64,000 nucleotides of DNA from an uncultured Pseudomonadales bacterium (GCA_958296405.1 OY282519.1:3208132-3272131); one strand, 5' to 3'; counted from the stretch's first letter, positions 24,492 to 36,555 are shown. Made by a program: numbers and translations. Notes: generated by a model not told the origin, from the letters alone.

Positions 24492-26099
24492 ATGAACCGC
24501 CTGTGGAGCGTCATCGCATGCAGCTTGGCCGCCTTGGTGGCGGTGCCGCTCATCGTCGTGCTGAGCGCGTTCGCGGCGCCCGTCGGCGATACATGGGCAC
24601 ACCTCAGGCAAACCGTGCTGGCGGACTATGTCGTCAACACTCTGCTATTGGTGCTGGCCGTCGGCGTGTTGGCCGCCCTGCTCGGCGTCGCCACTGCGTG
24701 GACGGTGGCCAGCCGCGACTTTCCCGGCCGTCGCCTGTTGTCTTGGGCGCTCGTGCTGCCGCTCGCAGCGCCCGGCTATGTCACTGCTTATGTCTATACG
24801 GATCTGTTGGAATTCGCCGGCCCGCTGCAGACAGCGCTGCGCGATGCCGGTTGGCACGCGGCGCTGCCCCCCATCCGTTCCCTCGGCGGTGCCGCGCTGG
24901 TGCTCGGCCTCGTCCTGTATCCCTACGTCTACCTGCTCGCCCGGCGAGCGTTCGCAACGCAAGCCGGCTCGCTCTTCGAGGCGGCGCGCGCCCTCGGCGC
25001 GGGGCCGACGCGGGCGTTCACCACCATCGCCTTGCCGGCGGCGCGGCCAGCCATCGTCGGCGGGGTGGCCCTCGCAATGATGGAGGCGGTGGCGGACTAC
25101 GGCGTCGTCGAATACTTCGGCGTCGCCACCTTCACCACCGGCATCTTCCGCACTTGGTTCGCGTTGGGAGACCGCGCCGCGGCGCTGCAGCTTGCCGCTT
25201 GGCTGTTCACGCTGGCCGCGGCGTTGATCTTGATGGAACGCGCCGCGCGCCGCGGGCGCGTGGGCAACCCCGTTGCGCACAGCGCCGCCGCGAAGCCTAC
25301 CGCGCTCATCGGCTGGCGCGGTTGGCTCGCGGCCATCGGCTGCGCCCTGCCGGTGCTGCTCGGCTTCGTGGTGCCGCTCGTGACACTCGCCCGCTACGCC
25401 ATCCTCGTCGGCGACCCCCTTTGGGGGCGGGGCTTCGCAGACTTCGCGGGAGCGAGCGCCAGCGTCGCCGGCGCCAGCGCACTGCTCGCCACGTTGGTGG
25501 CGCTCACACTTGCCTATGCCGAACGCTTGAGCCGCCGTCCCGCCACGATGTTGGCGGTGCGCACGGCCACGCTTGGCTATGCGCTGCCCGGCGCCATGCT
25601 GGCGGTTGGCCTGCTCGTGCCCCTCACCGCCATCGACAAGTCGCTGGCGCGTTTTCTCAACGCCCGCTTCGACTTGGACGTGGGGCTCCTGCTCACGGGC
25701 ACCGTCGCCGCGTTGGTGTTCGCCTATGTGGCAAGGTTCCTCACGGCGGCCTACAACGCCTGCCACAGCGGGCTGGAGAAAATCCATCTGCGCTTGGATG
25801 ACGCCGCGCGCAGCTTGGGGGCGAGCCCAGGCCGGGCATTGCGCGAAGTGCATGCGCCGCTGATGCGCGGCGCCGTGGCAAGCGGCATCCTGTTGGTGTT
25901 CATCGACGTGATGAAAGAGCTGCCGGCCACGCTCATCCTGCGGCCGTTCAACTTCGAGACGCTGGCGACGCGCACCTATCGGCTGGCCGCGGACGAGCGC
26001 CTCGCCGAGGCTTCCACTGCCGCGCTCACCTTGCTGCTCCTAGGCGTTGTGCCAGCCATCCTGCTGGCTGCGGCAAACGCGCGCCGACACGGCGGTTGA
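24492..26099 (+). CDS. fbpB: Iron(III) ABC transporter, permease
   Basis: 535 residues with about twelve hydrophobic segments in two homologous BPD_transp_1 halves. Each half carries an EAA-type loop: FEAARALGAGPTRAFTTIAL in the first, DDAARSLGASPGRALREVHA in the second. The start is the ATG of MNRLWSVIACSLAALVAVPL, the first membrane segment. Double-length permeases of this kind pair with FbpA/FbpC. It lies on the strand opposite to fbpA and fbpC and about 1.3 kb beyond the fbpC start, so it needs its own promoter. Gene remnants between them suggest the operon was broken. Confidence 0.9.
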   Translation: MNRLWSVIACSLAALVAVPLIVVLSAFAAPVGDTWAHLRQTVLADYVVNTLLLVLAVGVLAALLGVATAWTVASRDFPGRRLLSWALVLPLAAPGYVTAYVYTDLLEFAGPLQTALRDAGWHAALPPIRSLGGAALVLGLVLYPYVYLLARRAFATQAGSLFEAARALGAGPTRAFTTIALPAARPAIVGGVALAMMEAVADYGVVEYFGVATFTTGIFRTWFALGDRAAALQLAAWLFTLAAALILMERAARRGRVGNPVAHSAAAKPTALIGWRGWLAAIGCALPVLLGFVVPLVTLARYAILVGDPLWGRGFADFAGASASVAGASALLATLVALTLAYAERLSRRPATMLAVRTATLGYALPGAMLAVGLLVPLTAIDKSLARFLNARFDLDVGLLLTGTVAALVFAYVARFLTAAYNACHSGLEKIHLRLDDAARSLGASPGRALREVHAPLMRGAVASGILLVFIDVMKELPATLILRPFNFETLATRTYRLAADERLAEASTAALTLLLLGVVPAILLAAANARRHGG

Positions 26100-26277
26100 G
26101 CCACCGCGTCGCTGGCGAGCGTACCGGCGCCGTGGCAACCATCTCCGCCCGATGCAAGGCGCAGCAGCTGTTGCGCCAGCGACGCCGGACAGCCCCTTCG
26201 ACCTCTGCGTCCTTCACACCGGGCGCAGCGAGCCGATCGTCTGGCGACGCCGGCGCGTTGCCCGCAACGGCCGCCGG

Positions 26278-26463
26278 TTAGCGCTCACGCTCTGTCGGGG
26301 CCTCTTCGCGAATGCGCCGATAGATCTCTTCCCGGTGTACCGGGATGTCGCGTGGCGCCTTGATGCCCAAATGCACTTGATTGCCCTTGACGCTGAGTAT
26401 GGTCACGGTCACGTCGTCACCAATCGTGAGCGTCTCTCCGGCCCGCCGAGTAAGAATCAGCAC
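26278..26463 (-). CDS. csrA: CsrA carbon storage regulator
   Basis: 61 residues from a GTG (26463) preceded by AAGGGGG. Sequence opens (M)[19 protein letters not shown] and has the RNA-binding segment [19 protein letters not shown], full length for the family. CsrA dimers bind GGA motifs in mRNA leaders and control translation and stability. It follows lysC in the order alaS-lysC-csrA, as in many gammaproteobacteria, but with a long 416-bp gap that could carry its own promoter. I found no tRNA-Ser after it. Confidence 0.95.
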   Translation of the reverse strand: MLILTRRAGETLTIGDDVTVTILSVKGNQVHLGIKAPRDIPVHREEIYRRIREEAPTERER

Positions 26464-26879
26464 GGAACCCCCTTGGCTTGCGTTTCCGAGCGCCCATTCC
26501 CCACTAGGCGCTCCCACTTCGCGCCACGCTCCGGCAGCGCTTCATCAACGCATCCGGCGCGGCCACGCCGACGGACATGGAGCAAGCCATCGCCTGCCTC
26601 TTGAAGCCCCGTTGGTGCCACGCGCCAGCCCGGCCACCCCCCGTGGCCGCGGCGCATCCAAGCGGATGCCCCCGCGCACATCGCTGGTTGCTCATGCAAC
26701 GTCAGCGACCCACGCCATGCCGAGCCGCTATTGTGACGCAGGAAGGCGCATAACGCATCTGCCGTGACGCTGGCTTTTCTTCCGGCACATGCAGTCCGAG
26801 CAGCCTGCACCCCACCGCGGCTCGCCCCGCAGGGGCGCCGCGCAACGTCCCTCACATCAGCGCAACGCGCCCGGGAGCT
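26464..26879. other. Non-coding gap between lysC and csrA
   Basis: 416 bp without a recognisable gene or tRNA on either strand; the open frames have no family resemblance. It probably contains the csrA promoter, which I cannot define. Confidence 0.4.
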
Positions 26880-28112
26880 TCAATCGGTCGCCACCCCGGC
26901 CGCCGCCAGCCCGAAGGCGCCATGAATGGACCGCACGGCAAGCTCCAGATACCGCTCCGCGACGATGACGGAGATCTTGATTTCCGATGTGGAGATCATT
27001 TCGATGTTGATGTTCTCCGCCGCCAATGCGTCGAACATCCGCGTGGCGACGCCGGCGTGGGAGCGCATGCCCACGCCCACCACCGACACCTTGGCAATGC
27101 GGTCATCGCCAGCGACGCCGCGCACGCCCAAGCTGCCCTGCACGGCCTCGAGGAGCTCCCGCGCGCGCTCATAGTCGCCCCGCTTCACGGTGAACGTGAG
27201 GTCCGTGGAGCCATCCACGCCAACGTTCTGCACGATCATGTCCACTTCAATGCCCGCCGCCGCGATGGGGCCAAGAATCTTCGACGCCGTGCCAGGCGCA
27301 TCCGGCACGCCCAAGAGCGTGAGCTTGGCTTCGTCCCGGGAATGGGCGATGCCAGACACCAAGGGCTCTTCCATGCTGCTTTCCTCCGTCGTGATGAGGG
27401 TGCCCGGCCCCTCGTCGAAGCTCGACAGCACGCGCAACGGCACGGCGTACTTGCCGGCAAACTCCACGGCGCGCGGATGCAGCACCTTGGAGCCCAAGCT
27501 GGCGAGCTCCAGCATCTCCTCAAAGGTGGCGACATCGAGGCGCGTGGCGTCGGGCACGATGCGCGGATCTGCCGTGTAGACCCCGGCGACGTCAGTGTAG
27601 ATGCGGCACTCATCCACCCCAAGCGCCGCCGCCACCGCCACCGCGGTGGTGTCTGAACCGCCTCGGCCCAACGTGGTCACGTCGCCCGCGGCGTCAATGC
27701 CTTGGAAGCCGGCGATCACGGGCGTGACGCCGGCGTCAAGGTCTTCAACCAGGGCCGCCACTTCCACCTGCTCGATGCGCGCCCGGGTGTGCGCGCCGTC
27801 CGTGCGGATGCGCACCTGCGAACCAAGATAAGACTTCGCCGGATGGCCGCGCTCGATCAGCGCGATGGCCAAGAGCGCAATGGTCACTTGCTCGCCAGAC
27901 GCAAGCAGCACATCCCGCTCGCGCGTGTCCGGACGCCCGGCCATCTGCGTGGCCAAGCCCTCCAAGCGATCCGTCTCGCCCCCCATCGCCGACAGCACCA
28001 CGACAACCTGATGCCCCGCGGCAACGGTGTTCGCCACACGGTTGGCCGCCGCCAAGATGCGCTCGGCGTCTGCCAGCGACGTGCCGCCGTACTTGTGAAC
28101 GTAGCGAGCCAC
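26880..28112 (-). CDS. lysC: Aspartate kinase
   Basis: 410 residues from the GTG at 28112, giving the expected N-terminus (M)ARYVHKYGGTSLADAERI. Kinase motifs: KYGGTS and GRGGSDTTAVAVAAALG, with IYTDVAGVYTADPR. Two ACT domains follow (from about residue 265), including VDMIVQNVG and ISTSEIKISVIV. Catalyses the first step from aspartate to lysine, threonine and methionine; the ACT domains mediate feedback inhibition. The start is 4 bp after the alaS stop, so the two are co-transcribed. Confidence 0.95.
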   Translation of the reverse strand: MARYVHKYGGTSLADAERILAAANRVANTVAAGHQVVVVLSAMGGETDRLEGLATQMAGRPDTRERDVLLASGEQVTIALLAIALIERGHPAKSYLGSQVRIRTDGAHTRARIEQVEVAALVEDLDAGVTPVIAGFQGIDAAGDVTTLGRGGSDTTAVAVAAALGVDECRIYTDVAGVYTADPRIVPDATRLDVATFEEMLELASLGSKVLHPRAVEFAGKYAVPLRVLSSFDEGPGTLITTEESSMEEPLVSGIAHSRDEAKLTLLGVPDAPGTASKILGPIAAAGIEVDMIVQNVGVDGSTDLTFTVKRGDYERARELLEAVQGSLGVRGVAGDDRIAKVSVVGVGMRSHAGVATRMFDALAAENINIEMISTSEIKISVIVAERYLELAVRSIHGAFGLAAAGVATD

Positions 28113-28116
28113 TGCG

Positions 28117-30747
28117 TCAATCCGCGCCGTCGGCGACGCGCGCCTGCACCCAATCCGCCACGGAAGCGAGCGCGGCGGGCAATGCCTCTGGCCGGTCGCC
28201 ACCGCCGGCGCGGGCCATGTCTGGGCGCCCTCCGCCCCGGGCGCCCACCTGCTTGCCGACAAAGGCGATCACGTCACCAGCTTTGAACCGATGCGTCAAA
28301 TCCGCGGTGACGCCGGCGATGAGGTTGACCCGCCCGGCATCGGCTTGGCCGAGCACGATGACGGCGCTGCCCAAGCGATCCTTCAAGCTGTCCAAGGTTG
28401 CCAGCAGCGCTTTGCCATCACCGCGCACTTCTGCGCCGAGCACCTGCACGCCGGCCACGTCCTGCGCCTGCGCGGCAAGGCCGACCCCTTGGGCCTGCGC
28501 CAAGCGCCGTTTGGCCGCCTCCAGCTCCTTCTCCAGCGACTTCGCGCGCACTGAAAGCGCCTGCACGGATTGCGCTGCTTCCAACCGCGCAGACTTGACG
28601 ATGGCGGCCACTTCCGCCACCTCGCGCTCAGCCCCCTGAAAGTGCGCCACGGCCGCGCCGCCAGTGACCGCTTCGATGCGGCGCACGCCGGCGGCGATGC
28701 CGCTTTCGGACACGATGGCGAACGCGCCGATGTCGCCGGTGCGCTCAACGTGGGTGCCGCCACACAGCTCCACGGAGTAGCCATCGCCCATGTTCAACAC
28801 CCGCACTTCGGCACCGTACTTCTCGCCAAAGAGGGCGATGGCGCCCTGCTCGATGGCGTCCTCATAGGGCAGGCGCTGCGTCACCACCGGCGAGTTTTCG
28901 CGGATGCGGGCGTTCACTTCGGCCTCGATTTCGCGCAATTGCGCCGGATTAACTGGCGCAGGATGCGCAAAGTCAAAGCGCAGGCGCCCTGGCGCGACCA
29001 GCGAGCCTTGCTGCGTGACGCTTTCGCCAAGGGCGCGACGCAACGCCGCGTGCAACAGGTGCGTCGCCGAGTGGTTGAGCGCGATGTCCCGCCGCCGCGC
29101 CGCCTCCACCCGCGCCACCACGGCTTGACCGACGCGCAGCGCCCCGCCGGCGACCGTGCCCCGGTGCAGGTGTTGGTCTCCCCCTTTTGTCACGTCGGCG
29201 ACGGTGAAACGCCCGCTCTCCCCGGTGAGCTCGCCGGCATCGCCCACTTGCCCGCCGGCTTCGGCGTAAAACGGCGTCCGATCGAGGACGACGAGCCCCT
29301 GCTCGCCCGCTTCAAGCACCTCCGCCTTCGCCGGGCCCGCCGCGGTGGAACGAAACAGGGCCAGCACCGAGGCGGGGCTTTCCAGCGTCGCGTAGCCCTC
29401 GAAAGAAACCGCAGAATCCACTTCCACACGCTGTTCGTCGCTGGCCGTAAAGCGCGCCGCCCCTTGCGAACGCGCCCGCTGTTCCGCCATCGCCGCGTCG
29501 AAGCCGGCCATGTCCACTGCCACGCCGCGCTCCCGCGCCACATCTGCCGTGAGATCCGTCGGGAAGCCGAAAGTGTCGTAGAGCTCGAAGGCGATGGCGC
29601 CGGGCAGCTCAGCGCCATCCAGGCCGTCCAGAGCGCGGGTGAGCATCTCCATGCCACGCGCTAGAGTGGCGGCAAAGCGCTCTTCCTCCGCGAGCAACGC
29701 GCCTTCAATGTGTGTTTGGCGTTCAACGAGGCGCGGATGGGCGGCACCCATTTGCTCCGCTAGCGGCGCCGCCAAGCGGTGGAAGAAAGGTTCGCGCAAG
29801 CCGAGCCGATGCCCGTGGCGCAGGGCGCGGCGCACGATCCGCCGCAGCACATAGTTGCGCTCGCCGTTGCCCGGCAACACGTCCTCCGCGATGAGGAAGG
29901 CCGCGGCGCGAATATGGTCTGCGATGACGCGCAGCGACACGTCGTTCAGCATCTCGCGCTCGTTGCGCAAACCCGCCATGTCGCCAGCGTGGAGAACGAG
30001 GCTGCGCAGCGGGTCTACCCAATAGTTCGCCAACACCCCCTGCGCCAAGGCGGCGGTGCGCTCCAAACCCAAGCCAGTGTCGATGCCGGGCGTCGCCAAC
30101 GGCGCGAGCTCCCCATCCGGCTGGCGATCGAACTGCGGAAACACCAAGTTCCAGAACTCGAGGAAACGATCGCCATCTTCTTCCGGTGAACCGGGCGGAC
30201 CACCGGCCACGTCGGATCCTTGGTCGTAGAAGAGTTCGGTGTTCGGGCCGCAGGGGCCGGTTTCGCCCATCGCCCAAAAGTTGTCTGGATGGTCGATGAC
30301 GCGTTCCGGCGCCAAGCCGATCTTCTGCGTCCACAACGCGCGCGCCTCGGCGTCCGTGGGGTGTACCGTCACCCACAGGCGCTCCTTGCCCCAACCCAGC
30401 ACGTCGGTGACGAACTCCCAAGCCCAGGCAATTGCCTCCTCTTTGAAGTAATCCCTAAAGCTGAAGTTGCCGAGCATCTCGAACAGCGTGTGATGGCGCG
30501 CCGTGTAGCCGACGTTCTCCAGATCGTTGTGCTTGCCGCCGGCGCGCACGCACACTTGGCAGGAAGCCGCCCGCGCAAAGCCAAGATCTTCCCGGCCTGC
30601 CAAGGCGTCCTTGAATTGCACCATGCCGGCGTTGGTGAAGAGCAGCGTCGGGTCGTTGGCCGGCACAAGGCTGCCAGACGGCACGATTTGGTGGCCGCGG
30701 GCGCGAAAGAACTCTAGGTACGCGGAGCGGATATCCGCCGTCTGCAT
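28117..30747 (-). CDS. alaS: Alanyl-tRNA synthetase
   Basis: 876 residues from the ATG of MQTADIRSAYLEFFRARGHQ. Catalytic core includes PTLLFTNAGMVQFKD and RHHTLFEMLGNFSFRDYF. The editing domain has the zinc site NHSATHLLHAALRR plus CGGTHVERTGDIG, and a C-terminal coiled-coil/C-Ala domain follows. Charges tRNA-Ala and clears mischarged Ser/Gly. Length and domains are normal. Sits between recX and lysC; 40 bp separates it from recX. Confidence 0.97.
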   Translation of the reverse strand: MQTADIRSAYLEFFRARGHQIVPSGSLVPANDPTLLFTNAGMVQFKDALAGREDLGFARAASCQVCVRAGGKHNDLENVGYTARHHTLFEMLGNFSFRDYFKEEAIAWAWEFVTDVLGWGKERLWVTVHPTDAEARALWTQKIGLAPERVIDHPDNFWAMGETGPCGPNTELFYDQGSDVAGGPPGSPEEDGDRFLEFWNLVFPQFDRQPDGELAPLATPGIDTGLGLERTAALAQGVLANYWVDPLRSLVLHAGDMAGLRNEREMLNDVSLRVIADHIRAAAFLIAEDVLPGNGERNYVLRRIVRRALRHGHRLGLREPFFHRLAAPLAEQMGAAHPRLVERQTHIEGALLAEEERFAATLARGMEMLTRALDGLDGAELPGAIAFELYDTFGFPTDLTADVARERGVAVDMAGFDAAMAEQRARSQGAARFTASDEQRVEVDSAVSFEGYATLESPASVLALFRSTAAGPAKAEVLEAGEQGLVVLDRTPFYAEAGGQVGDAGELTGESGRFTVADVTKGGDQHLHRGTVAGGALRVGQAVVARVEAARRRDIALNHSATHLLHAALRRALGESVTQQGSLVAPGRLRFDFAHPAPVNPAQLREIEAEVNARIRENSPVVTQRLPYEDAIEQGAIALFGEKYGAEVRVLNMGDGYSVELCGGTHVERTGDIGAFAIVSESGIAAGVRRIEAVTGGAAVAHFQGAEREVAEVAAIVKSARLEAAQSVQALSVRAKSLEKELEAAKRRLAQAQGVGLAAQAQDVAGVQVLGAEVRGDGKALLATLDSLKDRLGSAVIVLGQADAGRVNLIAGVTADLTHRFKAGDVIAFVGKQVGARGGGRPDMARAGGGDRPEALPAALASVADWVQARVADGAD

Positions 30748-30787
30748 GGCTTGGGCCCCGCCAAGGAGTGTGCGGCAAAACCTGCGA

Positions 30788-31287
30788 TTATACGGGCTGC
30801 CTCTCTTCAACACCTGCTGCAGTGCCCGCTGCCGCTCGATACGCGACGTCTGCGGGATAGCCGCGCTGGGACAGAAAGCGCAGACGTCGGCCACATTCAT
30901 GGGCATCCGCCGGCGCCTCGTCTCCAAAGCGCTTGTCGAGCGCCGCGCGGGCGCGTTGCAGCCAGAACTCGTCGAGATGACCGAGGGCGCTGTCGATGAG
31001 GGCGTCCGCCACTCCCCGCGCCAACAGGCCGGCGCGGATCTTCACCGGCCCTTGGCCGCGCTCGACGCGGCTGCGGACATAGCTCTCGGCGAAACGCTCG
31101 TCTGACAACAAGCCGCTTTCCGCGAGCCGCTCCACCACGGCGCCCACCGCGGCGTCATCGCCATCGCGCAGCAGCTTGCGCCGCAACTCCAGCGCCGAGT
31201 GCTCGCGCTGGGACAAGAGCCGCAGCGCCTGCGACGTGAGCGCCTCAACGCCAGCATCGGCAGCCGCTGCGGTGCGGCGCTGCCAAG

Positions 31288-31291
<4 letters not shown>
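30788..31291 (-). CDS. recX: RecX, regulator of RecA
   Basis: 167 residues of three-helix repeats; diagnostic segments are [20 protein letters not shown] and [21 protein letters not shown]. RecX binds the RecA filament and limits recombinase activity. Overlaps the recA stop by 4 bp, so recA and recX are translationally coupled and under the same SOS control. Confidence 0.93.
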
Positions 31292-32373
<1,082 letters not shown>

Positions 32374-32409
32374 CGATTCCTCCTTGGCGGGAAGCCACCA
32401 CTTCCCATA

Positions 32410-32425
32410 CTGTACATACATTCAG
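32410..32425. promoter_or_regulatory. LexA (SOS) box of recA
   Basis: On the minus strand CTGAATGTATGTACAG, matching CTG-N10-CAG with AT-rich centre, 37 bp before the recA ATG. Confidence 0.8.
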
Positions 32426-32613
32426 ATCACGGCGCAAGCGATCGTCTTGGCAATCTGGCGGCGCCAGTGGCCAACGCGGCAGCCGGCGGCGCCGGCGTCA
32501 CGACCGGTTCCCCTTGGGTCACGCTTCGCTTGACAGCGCAGGTTCCGTGACAGAATACCTTGGCCAACGTCGCTTCGAGCACATTTCCGCAATCTCTCAC
32601 GCGAGTTTCAGCA

Positions 32614-35220
32614 TTGTCTCAAGACCGCCCCTTCTCCCTCGCGCCAACGCCCGCCACCACCGCCTCGCACACCCCGATGATGCAGCAGTACCTGCGCATC
32701 AAGGCCGAACACAAAGATGCCCTGCTGTTCTATCGCATGGGAGATTTCTATGAACTCTTCTACGCAGACGCGGAGGAAGCGGCGCGCCTCCTAGACATCA
32801 CGCTGACCGCCCGCGGGCGCTCCGCCGGGCAGCCAATTCCGATGTGCGGCGTGCCCTTCCACAGCTTGGACGGCTACTTGGCGCGGCTCTTGAAGCAGGG
32901 GCGGGCCGTTGCCATCTGCGAACAGATGGGCGTCGCCACGGGCGCCACCGGCCCAGTGGAGCGCAAGGTCACGCGGGTGGTGACGCCAGGCACGCTGGCC
33001 GAAGAGGGGCTTCTGGAGGCGGAGCGGGAAAGCATCCTCGCCGGCGTGCATGGGGACGGCGAAAGCTGGGGGCTGAGTTGGCTGAACCTCTCGTCCGGCG
33101 AATTCCGCATTCGCGATTGCGAGACAGCTGCCACCCTCGCCGCCGAACTGGCTCGCCTCGGCGCCGCCGAGGTGGTGATCGCCGAGGATGTGGAGCTGAA
33201 CTTGGAGCAACCCGTTCAGCGCCGCCCGGCGTTGGACTTCGACCCAGACCTTGCGGCGCGTTACCTGGCCGACCACTTCGGCGCCCGGGATCTCACCGGC
33301 TTCGGCATCGAGCGCATCACGGCCGCAGTGGCAGCGGCGGCGGCAGTGCTGCGCTATGCCCAAGACGCGCGCCGCCAAACTTTGGACTACATCGACGCGC
33401 TGAAGGGCTCGACCGGCACCGAACACATCGCCTTGGACGCGGCCACGCGACGCAATCTGGAAATCGATGTCCGCTTCGACGGCGCCGGCGGCGCCGGCAC
33501 CCTCTACGGCGTGTTGAACGTCACTGCGACGCCCATGGGCGCGCGGCGGCTGCGGGCGTGGCTGCACGCGCCACTGCGCGATGGGCGCCGGGTGCGGCAG
33601 CGGCAACGGGCGGTGGCGGCGCTGTTGGAAACCGGCGCCTACGAGGAGCTGCCCCGCCACCTCAAGGCGGTGGGAGACATGGAGCGCATTCTCACCCGAG
33701 TGGCGCTCGGCAACGCCTCGCCGCGAGACTTGGCGCGGCTGCGCAGCGCCTTGGAGACGTTGCCGCGCATCGCGGCCACCGTTGTGGATCTCGACGCCCC
33801 CGCGCTGGCCACCCGCTTCCAGGCACTGGCGGACTTCGGCGCGGAAACCGATCTGCTGCGCCGCGCCATCGTTGCCGAGCCGCCGGCGGTGATGCGCGAT
33901 GGCGGAGTGATCGCGCACGGCTACGACAGCGAACTCGACGCCCTGCGCGACCTCACCGAAAACGCCAGCACCTTCTTGAGCAACCTTGAAGCGCGCGAGC
34001 GGCAGCGCACCCATCTGGCCAATCTCAAGGTGGGATACAACCGCATCCACGGCTACTACATCGAGCTGCCGCGCAGCGCCGCGGCGGCCGCGCCGGCGGA
34101 CTATGTGCGCCGCCAAACGCTGAAGAACGCCGAGCGCTACATCACGCCGGAACTGAAGCGCTTCGAGGACGACGCGCTGACCAGCCATGCGCGCGCCCTG
34201 AAGCGCGAGCGGCAGCTATGCGAACAACTGCTGGCGAAGCTCAACGAATCTGGCGCCGCGCTGCGCGACGCCGCCGACGCGCTGGCCGGGCTGGACGTGC
34301 TGGTGGCGTTTGCCGGGCGCGCCGAGCGCTTTGCGCTCACTTGCCCACAGTTGAGCGATGCGCCGGGCATCCACATCGAGGGCGGGCGCCATCTGGTGGT
34401 GGAGGCGCAGTCCGAAGCGGCGTTCGTGCCGAACGACGTGCGCTTGAGCGACGCCCGCCGCATGCTCATCGTCACCGGCCCGAACATGGGCGGCAAATCC
34501 ACCTTCATGCGCCAAACCGCGCTCATCGTCTTGCTCGCCTGGACTGGATGCTTCGTGCCGGCCGCGGCAGCCGAGATTGGTCCCATCGACCGCATCTTCA
34601 CGCGCATCGGCGCCAGCGACGATTTGAGCGGAGGGCGCTCCACCTTCATGGTGGAGATGACGGAAACGGCCAACATCCTGCGCAACGCCACCGCCGAGAG
34701 CTTAGTGCTGCTCGACGAGATCGGGCGCGGCACCAGCACCTACGACGGCTTGGCGCTGGCGTGGGCGGCGGCGCGGCACCTGGCGCTGGAGCTGCGCGCC
34801 TTCACGCTGTTCGCCACGCACTACTTCGAGCTCACCGCGCTGCCAGCGGAACTCGAAGGCGTCGCCAACGTGCATTTGGACGCGGCGGAATACAGCGGCG
34901 AGGTGGTGTTCCTGCACTTGGTGCGCGATGGCCCCGCAAGCCAGAGCTACGGCGTGCAGGTGGCCAAGCTCGCCGGGGTGCCCACGGAAGTGCTGGACGA
35001 CGCCCGCAGTCGGCTGAAGCAACTCGAAGCGAGCCATGCAGCGGGCGTGACGCCAGACGGCGATCTGTTCGCCGCAACGCCGCCAGCGTCGCTGTCAGAC
35101 CCGTTGCGCGAACGCTTGGCCGACGTGCAGGTGGACGACTTGACGCCGCGCCAAGCTTTGGAGTTGGTGTTCGAGCTAAGGCAGATGGCCACCGCGGCGC
35201 CTACCGAGAACGACGGCTAA
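32614..35220 (+). CDS. mutS: MutS mismatch-recognition protein
   Basis: 868 residues if started at TTG 32614; an in-frame TTG at 32560 is 18 codons upstream, and the family core begins at [16 protein letters not shown]. Mismatch-reading motif GDFYELF (Phe-x-Glu) near the start, Walker [15 protein letters not shown], Walker [15 protein letters not shown], and a C-terminal helix-turn-helix. Recognises mispairs and recruits MutL. Divergent from recA across about 240 bp. The start is the only uncertain point. Confidence 0.95.
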   Translation: MSQDRPFSLAPTPATTASHTPMMQQYLRIKAEHKDALLFYRMGDFYELFYADAEEAARLLDITLTARGRSAGQPIPMCGVPFHSLDGYLARLLKQGRAVAICEQMGVATGATGPVERKVTRVVTPGTLAEEGLLEAERESILAGVHGDGESWGLSWLNLSSGEFRIRDCETAATLAAELARLGAAEVVIAEDVELNLEQPVQRRPALDFDPDLAARYLADHFGARDLTGFGIERITAAVAAAAAVLRYAQDARRQTLDYIDALKGSTGTEHIALDAATRRNLEIDVRFDGAGGAGTLYGVLNVTATPMGARRLRAWLHAPLRDGRRVRQRQRAVAALLETGAYEELPRHLKAVGDMERILTRVALGNASPRDLARLRSALETLPRIAATVVDLDAPALATRFQALADFGAETDLLRRAIVAEPPAVMRDGGVIAHGYDSELDALRDLTENASTFLSNLEARERQRTHLANLKVGYNRIHGYYIELPRSAAAAAPADYVRRQTLKNAERYITPELKRFEDDALTSHARALKRERQLCEQLLAKLNESGAALRDAADALAGLDVLVAFAGRAERFALTCPQLSDAPGIHIEGGRHLVVEAQSEAAFVPNDVRLSDARRMLIVTGPNMGGKSTFMRQTALIVLLAWTGCFVPAAAAEIGPIDRIFTRIGASDDLSGGRSTFMVEMTETANILRNATAESLVLLDEIGRGTSTYDGLALAWAAARHLALELRAFTLFATHYFELTALPAELEGVANVHLDAAEYSGEVVFLHLVRDGPASQSYGVQVAKLAGVPTEVLDDARSRLKQLEASHAAGVTPDGDLFAATPPASLSDPLRERLADVQVDDLTPRQALELVFELRQMATAAPTENDG

Positions 35221-35303
35221 CCCTCCGACGGCGCCGATGTCCCGCGGCATGGTCGCAACCACCCTTCCATGCAAGAATATGCGCCCTGTCGCGAGGAGGC
35301 CCC

Positions 35304-35627
35304 ATGACGTTCGTAATCGGAGAAGCCTGCATCAAGTGCAAATTGACGGACTGCGTGGAGGTCTGCCCCGTCGATTGCTTCTACGAAGGCCCAAACATGC
35401 TCGTCATCCACCCAGACGAGTGCATCGACTGCGCCTTGTGCGAACCGGAGTGCCCCGTGGACGCCATCTACTCGGAGGACGAGTTGCCGGAAGATCAGCA
35501 GGAGTTCTTGGCGCTCAACGCTGAGTTGGCTGAAACGTGGCCGAACATCACCGAGGCGAAAGACCCGCCGGCAGACGAAGCCGAATGGCGCGAAGCGCCG
35601 AACAAGCGAACGCTGCTCGAACGCTAG
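35304..35627 (+). CDS. fdxA: Ferredoxin FdxA, 3Fe-4S/4Fe-4S type
   Basis: 107 residues, ATG with GCGAGGAGG upstream. Cluster motifs [17 protein letters not shown] and [17 protein letters not shown], then the ~50-residue C-terminal extension of the Azotobacter FdI/FdxA group. Electron carrier in the cytoplasm. In gammaproteobacteria fdxA commonly follows mutS, as here (83 bp). Confidence 0.95.
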   Translation: MTFVIGEACIKCKLTDCVEVCPVDCFYEGPNMLVIHPDECIDCALCEPECPVDAIYSEDELPEDQQEFLALNAELAETWPNITEAKDPPADEAEWREAPNKRTLLER

Positions 35628-35679
35628 GCCGGCGGCCATGCCCCGCGTTGCGACATGATGCCCATAAGGAAGCAGGCCC

Positions 35680-36555
35680 GTGCAGCTGCATCTGCTCGAC
35701 GGCACCTATGAGCTGTTCCGGGCGCACTACTCCAAGCGCCCCACGCACCTGACGCCGACGGGCCAAGACGTCACCGGCGTGCTCGGCGTGATCACCTCCG
35801 TCATCGGCCTCCTGCAAGACCCGCGCGAGGCCGTGACGCACATCGCCGCAGCGTTCGACAACCCCATCGCATCGTTTCGCAACGACCTGTTCGACGGCTA
35901 CAAGGCCGGCGAGGGGCTGCAGCCGGTCATCTTGGCCCAGTTCGATCTCGTCGAAGCAGCCGTGGCGGCGCTCGGCGTCAAGGTGTGGCGCATGCGGCGT
36001 TACGAGGCGGACGACGCGCTAGCCACAGGCGCGCAGCGCTGGCGGGATTCCGTCGCTCAAGTGCGCTTGTTGACGCCGGACAAAGACCTCGGCCAATGCG
36101 TCACTGGCAATCGCGTCGTGCAAGTGGACCGCATGCGCCGCCGCGTCATCGACGAGGATGGCGTACGCGAGCGGCACGGCTGCGCGCCGCGCGCCGTGCC
36201 GGATTGGCTCGCCTTGGTCGGCGACGCCGCCGACGGCATCCCAGGGATCGCGCGCTTCGGCGCCAAGACGGCGGGCATCCTGCTGCGCCGCTTCGGTTCG
36301 CTGGAAGCCATCCCCGACGACGCCGCAGATTGGCCAACCAGCGTGCGTGGCGCGCGCCGGCTTGCCGAGACATTGGCGGCGCAGCGGGAGGCGGCAGCGC
36401 TGTACAAGCGCCTCGCCACTTTGGTGGAGGATGTGCCGTTCGCGGAATCCTTGGCGGACCTGCGTTGGCTCGGCGCCCGCAAGGCACCCTACGAGCGTCT
36501 GGCGCAGCGGCTCGGCACACGGCTGCCGCACCCGCCCCGCTGGCGCGAGGACTGA
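35680..36555 (+). CDS. 5'-3' exonuclease (PolA N-terminal/FEN family)
   Basis: 291 residues from a GTG. LHLLDGTYELFRAHY with the first metal-binding Asp, FDNPIASFRNDLFDGYKAG, RRYEADDALATGAQRW (second acidic site), LLTPDKDLGQCV, and LVGDAADGIPGIARFGAKTA (helix-hairpin-helix plus GD..D site). A stand-alone flap/5'-nuclease like E. coli ExoIX but with the full acidic set. Likely processes Okazaki or repair flaps. Follows fdxA after 52 bp on the same strand and converges on nlpD. Confidence 0.88.
   Translation: MQLHLLDGTYELFRAHYSKRPTHLTPTGQDVTGVLGVITSVIGLLQDPREAVTHIAAAFDNPIASFRNDLFDGYKAGEGLQPVILAQFDLVEAAVAALGVKVWRMRRYEADDALATGAQRWRDSVAQVRLLTPDKDLGQCVTGNRVVQVDRMRRRVIDEDGVRERHGCAPRAVPDWLALVGDAADGIPGIARFGAKTAGILLRRFGSLEAIPDDAADWPTSVRGARRLAETLAAQREAAALYKRLATLVEDVPFAESLADLRWLGARKAPYERLAQRLGTRLPHPPRWRED

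Noticed and set aside
24645-25853. 402-codon frame antisense to fbpB
   Set aside because: Overlaps a clear membrane permease entirely; Arg/Gln/His-rich shadow.
26100-26277. Possible tRNA-Ser after csrA, as in several gammaproteobacteria
   Set aside because: No cloverleaf or T-loop sequence could be read on either strand.
26457-26855. Minus-strand frame of 132 codons between lysC and csrA
   Set aside because: No recognisable motif; composition typical of a GC-rich spurious frame.
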